Shown: positions 60,049 to 64,000 of the stretch, in pieces
How positions within the stretch are numbered: position 1 is the first letter of the stretch
How the letters are laid out: each line of letters begins with the position of its first letter
The notes under the pieces: generated by a model
Database searches by the model: none
What the model was told of the DNA's origin: nothing
The model's input: the letters and a program-made list of their open reading frames with translations, nothing else
NCBI RefSeq assembly: GCF_001570485.1
Contig: NZ_BCTA01000012.1
Coordinates: 1 to 64,000, forward strand
Direction of reading: 5' to 3'
Origin: Mycolicibacterium novocastrense
GTDB taxonomy: Bacteria; Actinomycetota; Actinomycetes; Mycobacteriales; Mycobacteriaceae
DNA: 64,000 bases
Translations under genes and position numbers: made by a program

Positions 60049-60468
60049 TTAGAGCGGGTGGTCGTGGATACAGACCTCGGCGGGGGCGTCGGGAACCTCG
60101 ATCATGTGCGGCAGCGCCGCCCAGCGGGAGCTGGCGGCGAAGCGGCCCGCCAACTGGTAGCGGTTCGTGCTGTCGTCGACGTCCACGGGGGCGAGATACC
60201 ACGTCGTGCCTGTGGGTGTGCCGAATTCGCCCGAGCGGTATTCGCTTGTGGTTTCGCCAGTTTCGAGGTCGATGGTGGTGTACTGGGTTGCCCACTGCAC
60301 CGCCACCAGCGCGTACTTCAATTCGGCGTTGGCAGGTTCGGCTCCGTCGGGGGCCGTGTCGAATGGCGTGACCGCTGTACCGGGCTGAGGGTGGCGGGGG
60401 AAGCCTCGCACGTAGCCGACAACAGCGACCGGGCCGGGGAGTGAGGCAGAAATCGCTTGGTATGTCAT
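60049..60468 (-). CDS. Hypothetical beta-rich protein, 139 aa
   Basis: The ATG at 60468 has AGGAG nearby and is preferred over the GTG/ATG at 60531. The product is strand-rich (GPVAVVGYVRGFPRHPQPG; KYALVAVQWATQYTTIDLE; TTWYLAPVDVDDSTNRYQL), with no signal or membrane segment. It lies divergently from the DUF2637 gene, separated by an inverted repeat. Function unknown. Confidence 0.55.
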   Translation of the reverse strand: MTYQAISASLPGPVAVVGYVRGFPRHPQPGTAVTPFDTAPDGAEPANAELKYALVAVQWATQYTTIDLETGETTSEYRSGEFGTPTGTTWYLAPVDVDDSTNRYQLAGRFAASSRWAALPHMIEVPDAPAEVCIHDHPL

Positions 60469-60533
60469 CGCGTCGACTCCTAGTTGGATGTTGCGGGTAG
60501 CGGATGATGAGGAACGGGACCCGGTGAACAACC

Positions 60534-60548
60534 CTTGATATTGTCAAG
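60534..60548. promoter_or_regulatory. Inverted repeat CTTGA-TATTG-TCAAG in divergent region
   Basis: 5-bp arms around a 5-base spacer. On the plus strand TTGATA (60535-60540) could be a -35; on the minus strand TTGACA falls in the same place. It could be a shared operator of the two divergent units. Confidence 0.4.
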
Positions 60549-60661
60549 TGGTAATGCTACCGAAAAGGGTTGATGGCGTCAAGGCTATACGGACAGGGAG
60601 CGCACAATGTGCGCCGAGAGCGCGGCGCGCATCAAGGATGCATATGCGATCGGCATTCAGC

Positions 60662-60670
60662 TGCTACCAT
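60662..60670 (+). promoter_or_regulatory. Extended -10 promoter TGCTACCAT
   Basis: TGC plus TACCAT (60665-60670), about 86 bases before the DUF2637 gene. It has the same extended form as the promoters at 12142 and 29185. Confidence 0.45.
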
Positions 60671-60755
60671 TCGACGCATTGGCCCGTATGGCGCAGTGGT
60701 TGACTTGCGCGCCAACCGGATTCATCAGCTGCGGTCGAAATGGAGAACGCGCTCA

Positions 60756-61688
60756 ATGACAATTCTCGACGAGGCGCCCACGCGCAACGGATCGGAACAC
60801 ACCCAGACGCGCCTGTCCAGCCAGGCCGTCGCGGAGAGAGAGCCTGCAAGGCCCGCGGTGTCCCCCGCGGTGGACACCGATTACGCCGAGCAGCGGCGGC
60901 GCCCGATCGGCAACCAGCAGGACGCTGACACGCCCCAGGACGACGAGACGCAAACTGAAGCCGCGGAGCTAGCCGCTGCGCGGGAGGTGGCGAAGAAATT
61001 CGCGTGGGGCTGGCTGATCTTCGCCAGTGCGGTGTCTATCCTCGGAAATGGTGCGCACTCCTATCTGATCAACGAAGGAAAGCCGCTCGCCTTTCAGATT
61101 TGGGCGGTGTTTCTGGCGCTGTGCCCACCCATATTCTTGCTCGGCTCAACGCATCTCGTCGCGCTGCTGATACGGGCACGCCGACTGGGATGGGATTTCG
61201 GCGTCACCCTCACCGTCACCATACTGGTGGGTCTGACCGCGTTCTTGCTGTGCTTCTACAACCTCCGAGAGCTTGTGGAGATGATGGGTATGCGCCACTG
61301 GACTGGCTTCTATCCGATCATCATCGACTTGTCTATCGTCGGTTCCACACTGTCGCTGTTGACGTTGTCGCGGCCGCGTCGCGTGAAAAGGCAACCGGCT
61401 GAAGCGGAGCAGCTGCAGGAGCTGTTGGCAGGTGTTCCCGTGCGTTGGGAGGCGATCGCCGCCGTGGCCCACGAGCAGAACCCAGGGGTTCCGGCGATTC
61501 AGGAACGTTCCATCGAGGAGACCGCGGACATTCTCAAGCGGATCTACGAGCACCGCGAGAGCGTCCGCGCTGTCGGCCGAGTGCACAACAAACTGCACCA
61601 CCGCAAGATCAACGCGATAACCGATGCCGGCGCGGAAGCGCTCAAGCAGTTCCGTCTGGCGGCCGAGCCGGTGGACACGGCTGCCTGA
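60756..61688 (+). CDS. DUF2637 membrane protein
   Basis: 310 residues from an ATG with GGAGAA eight bases upstream. An acidic, Gln/Glu-rich head of about 75 residues precedes four transmembrane helices (about 84-105, 112-133, 146-168, 180-205), with the typical GWLIFASAVSILGNGAHSYL. The cytoplasmic tail is helical and charged (ELLAGVPVRWEAIAAVAHEQ; SIEETADILKRIYEHRES), resembling a winged-helix end. DUF2637 proteins are common on actinomycete plasmids and mobile elements, some linked to conjugative spread; the exact role is unknown. Confidence 0.75.
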   Translation: MTILDEAPTRNGSEHTQTRLSSQAVAEREPARPAVSPAVDTDYAEQRRRPIGNQQDADTPQDDETQTEAAELAAAREVAKKFAWGWLIFASAVSILGNGAHSYLINEGKPLAFQIWAVFLALCPPIFLLGSTHLVALLIRARRLGWDFGVTLTVTILVGLTAFLLCFYNLRELVEMMGMRHWTGFYPIIIDLSIVGSTLSLLTLSRPRRVKRQPAEAEQLQELLAGVPVRWEAIAAVAHEQNPGVPAIQERSIEETADILKRIYEHRESVRAVGRVHNKLHHRKINAITDAGAEALKQFRLAAEPVDTAA

Positions 61689-61791
61689 CGGCGGCATGCA
61701 CCGTCGACAACGCCGCCTTAAGAATTCGCATCGTGATCAGTAGTCGACAGGAGTACGAGTATGACCGAATTGCCGCCCGTTAGGTTCGCGT

Positions 61792-62163
61792 GTGAAGCTG
61801 CTGGGTGACGGACCCCGATGGTGGGATGTGCGCTGTGCCGACGGGCGATTCGCGATCCTCACCCGCCAGGCCGAGTTCAAGCCGAAGGGCGAGGTCTGCT
61901 ATACGATCCTCGACGCGCAAGAGGGTGTGCGCGGCCCGTGCAACCTGATCGGCCAGGGCTGGGACAAGTACATGCCCGACGAAGCGTGTCAGGACTTGCT
62001 GACCGAGTTGCAGATCGGCGCGAAAGTCAACGCCTGGAATGCCGGTGACCGCAGCCTGAGCGAGGCCGGGATTGACCAGCTTCTCGTCGAGCGAGGCTCA
62101 TGGGTTGAGATCAGCCATCGCAACCGGGTGCCACTCGACCTCGGCGAAGTAGGCGCAGCCTGA
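61792..62163 (+). CDS. Plasmid/phage-type hypothetical protein, 123 aa
   Basis: A GTG start. The strand-rich middle (DGRFAILTRQAEFKPKGEV; CYTILDAQEGVRGPCNLIG) resembles small proteins common in mycobacteriophages and plasmids. A 15-residue frame beginning at 61761 (MTELPPVRFACEAAG), with an excellent AGGAG, overlaps this start and may couple its translation. Confidence 0.55.
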   Translation: MKLLGDGPRWWDVRCADGRFAILTRQAEFKPKGEVCYTILDAQEGVRGPCNLIGQGWDKYMPDEACQDLLTELQIGAKVNAWNAGDRSLSEAGIDQLLVERGSWVEISHRNRVPLDLGEVGAA

Positions 62164-62175
62164 CGTAGGGCAGGA

Positions 62176-62430
62176 ATGACGGCATACCGATTCGTGACGC
62201 TGACGTGCAACTCCTGTGGCGAGGTTTTCGACACAGGGCAGGCACGGTCAGTTAGGGAGGCACGGACTGCCGCTTGCGCCGAGGGCTGGCGCTACTACCA
62301 GCGCGAAGACCTCTGCCCTCGCCACTTCGGCTACTGCTTCAGCGAAGTCGCTGGCTGGATTTACAACCCTCAGATTTCCGCTCAGAACGCCGAGCGCGCG
62401 GGTTATGCCTACTACCCCGCATCGACCTGA
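62176..62430 (+). CDS. Small zinc-ribbon protein, 84 aa
   Basis: It begins MTAYRFVTLTCNSCGEVFD; CNSC with a later LCPRHFGYC gives a likely zinc site. The C-terminal part is Tyr/Ala-rich (AERAGYAYYPAST). It lies 12 bases after the previous stop, in the same small-gene run. Function unknown. Confidence 0.55.
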   Translation: MTAYRFVTLTCNSCGEVFDTGQARSVREARTAACAEGWRYYQREDLCPRHFGYCFSEVAGWIYNPQISAQNAERAGYAYYPAST

Positions 62431-62484
62431 CGAAGATATCAAATCCGTTCCAGCGCACTATTTATCGGAGACTCAGAGAACACA

Positions 62485-62631
62485 GTGAGCGCAAAGGCAG
62501 ACGACCTGCTCTGCGATGGAACGTGTTCGGAGTTTCGGTACTTCGACGATGAGTGGAGCATCTGGATCTGCTCGCTCTGCGATCGACCACTGGCGGTCAC
62601 CGATAGGGTATCGGAACGAGCCGCGAGCTGA
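62485..62631 (+). CDS. Small Cys-rich protein, 48 aa
   Basis: A GTG frame whose product contains LLCDGTCSEFRYFDDEW and WICSLCDRPL, giving two CxxC-like pairs around an aromatic core, a probable zinc knuckle. The composition is clearly coding-like despite its size. It starts 54 bases after the 84-aa zinc-ribbon gene. Confidence 0.5.
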   Translation: MSAKADDLLCDGTCSEFRYFDDEWSIWICSLCDRPLAVTDRVSERAAS

Positions 62632-62655
62632 CCGTTTTCTTGGGGGCCACGATCG

Positions 62656-63666
62656 TCAGCGCTGAGTGCGGGCCAGGCGATCGAGTGCGGTGTGAATCTG
62701 CGTGTCGAGATCCGCGCGGATCTCGTTGCGGTCGAAGGGGACTGCTGCCAGCTGGTCGATTCCGAGCTCGACCATAACAAGAGCGTCCTCACCGTCGACG
62801 TCTAGCAGCGCCTTGCACATCAACAGGTGATCGATATTGCGCAGGGCCTTGCAGTAGTCGCTCAGCGTGTCGATGAGGTCGACCAGTTCGTGCCACGTAC
62901 TTTCGGCTGCGTCGGCCGTCGTGGTGTTGGTCGCGTGGGCGCGCCAGCAGCGGTAGGCGGATAGCGCGATCTGGTGCACCGCCGCGTCAATGTCGATGCG
63001 GGCGCGGTGGGTATCTATCTGGGTGCAGGTCCAAGTTGTGGTGTCGCGTATGGAGTCGGCGATGAGTACAGCGACGGCGACGAGGTTGGGTTCAGCCCAC
63101 ACCAAGGCAGCGTCGCCGTCCGACACGCGGCGATCGCTGGCTAGGCGGCTGTCCCAGTCGTGGAGGAGGCGGGCGGCGTTCGGATGGCGGGTGAGATCTG
63201 CGCGGCTGGTCGGCCATTGCACGCGGGCGGCGTCGAGGTGGCGGCGTTCGGTGCGGGTGTAGGCCCCTCTCGGGTGGCGGCGGACTGTCGCTGTGGCGAC
63301 CACCGAACACGCCAGCAGTGCGGCGGTGAGCGCGCTGATCAGCAGCGCGGAGGGGCCGGCGATGAGCATCGCGGCGGCCGGCGGTGCCGATAACCACGCC
63401 CCGAGCGTTGCGAGGCCGGCCGTGGCGCCGACGGTACGCCGCCAGTTCGGGACCGCAGCGAGTGCTCCGGCGCGGTTGAGGTCGCGGTGCTTAGCGGCTA
63501 GCGCCGGCGGTAACAGCGATGTGTCGATCATGCCGGCAGGGGCGGCATTGAATGCGGTGGTCATGTGGCGATCGCGATATGGCCAGTCGAGATCGAGAGA
63601 GCTGGGCGTGCGGCGGGTGTCGCGGCCTGTGCGTTTTGGCCAGCGCGGCGGATGTGGTGTCGGCAT
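62656..63666 (-). CDS. Membrane protein with helical cytoplasmic domain, 336 aa
   Basis: The ATG at 63666 has AGGAGG upstream. A Pro/Arg-rich head and two transmembrane helices (about 78-96 and 103-124: TVGATAGLATLGAWLSAPP; ALLISALTAALLACSVVAT) are followed by a 210-residue helical domain with several Trp and His (NAARLLHDWDSRLASDRRV; VHQIALSAYRCWRAHA). No family is recognised. Confidence 0.6.
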   Translation of the reverse strand: MPTPHPPRWPKRTGRDTRRTPSSLDLDWPYRDRHMTTAFNAAPAGMIDTSLLPPALAAKHRDLNRAGALAAVPNWRRTVGATAGLATLGAWLSAPPAAAMLIAGPSALLISALTAALLACSVVATATVRRHPRGAYTRTERRHLDAARVQWPTSRADLTRHPNAARLLHDWDSRLASDRRVSDGDAALVWAEPNLVAVAVLIADSIRDTTTWTCTQIDTHRARIDIDAAVHQIALSAYRCWRAHATNTTTADAAESTWHELVDLIDTLSDYCKALRNIDHLLMCKALLDVDGEDALVMVELGIDQLAAVPFDRNEIRADLDTQIHTALDRLARTQR

Positions 63667-63959
63667 GCGGTCTTGGCTCCTCCTGCAAGGCAAGGATATC
63701 GGCGGCTGAGCGGCGCTCTGGCGGCTGGCGCCGCGCACGGCTTATCTGTAACAAAGGGGGCCTAGCTGAGCTATCCGACTGTTCAGGACGAGTGTTACAT
63801 GTGTACCTGGTCTAATCGGGCGCCGGATTGTCCTGCACATGTGTAGGACGCGGGTTGGCGATTGCTGTCGCGGAGAACCAGAAGTGCTAGACCCTACGCT
63901 GGGGTGGCTTTGTCACTGCCGAGGACTCGACGCCTTGGGCGCCGCTACTCTGTGGCGCT
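63667..63959. other. 293-base region before the right window edge
   Basis: No gene is supported. It contains two copies of ACATGTGTA, in TTACATGTGTACC (63793-63805) and GCACATGTGTAGG (63836-63848), possibly regulator sites for the flanking genes, and a -10 TACTCT at 63946-63951. Confidence 0.5.
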
Positions 63960-64000
63960 ATGACTGCGGCCGTACTTCGCCATCGCGCGTGCCCGGAAGC
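63960..64000 (+). CDS. Possible start of a leaderless gene, cut by the window edge
   Basis: The ATG follows a TACTCT box by 8 bases and opens MTAAVLRHRACPE to the end of the window. The promoter-to-start spacing is the same as at the leaderless genes elsewhere in this window. Too little is present to name a product. Confidence 0.3.
   Translation, partial: MTAAVLRHRACPE

Overview
The window is high-GC actinobacterial DNA and almost certainly mycobacterial. It carries a complete type VII secretion (ESX) locus with PE and PPE genes, an Lsr2 homologue, VapBC, EspC-like and DUF4226 genes, and many leaderless genes that begin 6-8 bases after a TANNNT -10 box. A type IV-like conjugation block follows the ESX locus. 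This pairing is the hallmark of the mycobacterial conjugative plasmids of the pRAW type, whose transfer needs both systems, so a large conjugative plasmid (or an integrated relative) is the best reading. No replication initiator or relaxase was recognised here.

Layout. 1-1.2 kb: a 5'-truncated TnpB. 1.2-8 kb: accessory genes, including a tightly overlapping run of small zinc-ribbon, HIT, DUF4031 and DUF4326 proteins, a possible structured RNA, and a reverse-strand EspC-like/DUF4226 cassette. 8.3-12 kb: a conserved hypothetical, VapBC, a split 0.2-kb duplication and a BrnT-like toxin-antitoxin pair. 12.2-17.4 kb: a large substrate-like protein with probable DUF5632/DUF5631 modules, its neighbours, and a 173-bp tandem duplication. 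17.4-18.8 kb: a second TnpB that truncates a sigma-region-4-like gene. 20.4-42.6 kb: the ESX locus in the order DUF5632/5631 protein, YbaB-like, lytic transglycosylase, eccB, eccC, lsr2-like, PE, PPE, esxB-like, esxA-like, espG, unknown, MinD/EspI-like, eccD, mycP, eccE (in two overlapping frames), two unknowns, eccA. 42.6-46.3 kb: unknowns, a membrane-anchored HTH protein and a secreted trypsin-like protease. 46.5-49.5 kb: an HTH protein and a pair resembling Tap and Tpg of linear actinomycete replicons. 49.5-58.5 kb: conjugation genes (TcpC-like, a small pilin-like protein, VirB4, a VirB6-like protein, an NlpC-like protein, an FtsK-type coupling protein). 58.5-64 kb: unknown plasmid genes including a DUF2637 membrane protein.

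How the parts may work together. EccB, C, D and E with MycP would form the ESX membrane complex. EccA and EspG would handle the PE/PPE substrates, and the SLT protein would open peptidoglycan. VirB4, the VirB6-like and TcpC-like proteins and the coupling ATPase would move DNA. The first genes of the ESX and T4SS blocks share a nearly identical promoter module (20336-20382 and 50474-50519), which suggests co-regulation of the two machines. The most unusual points are the Tap/Tpg-like pair (possibly a linear conjugative replicon), the shared promoter, the split EccE, the Lsr2-like gene inside the ESX locus, and the structured RNA candidate near 1.8-1.9 kb.

All family names come from reading motifs by eye; no database search was possible.
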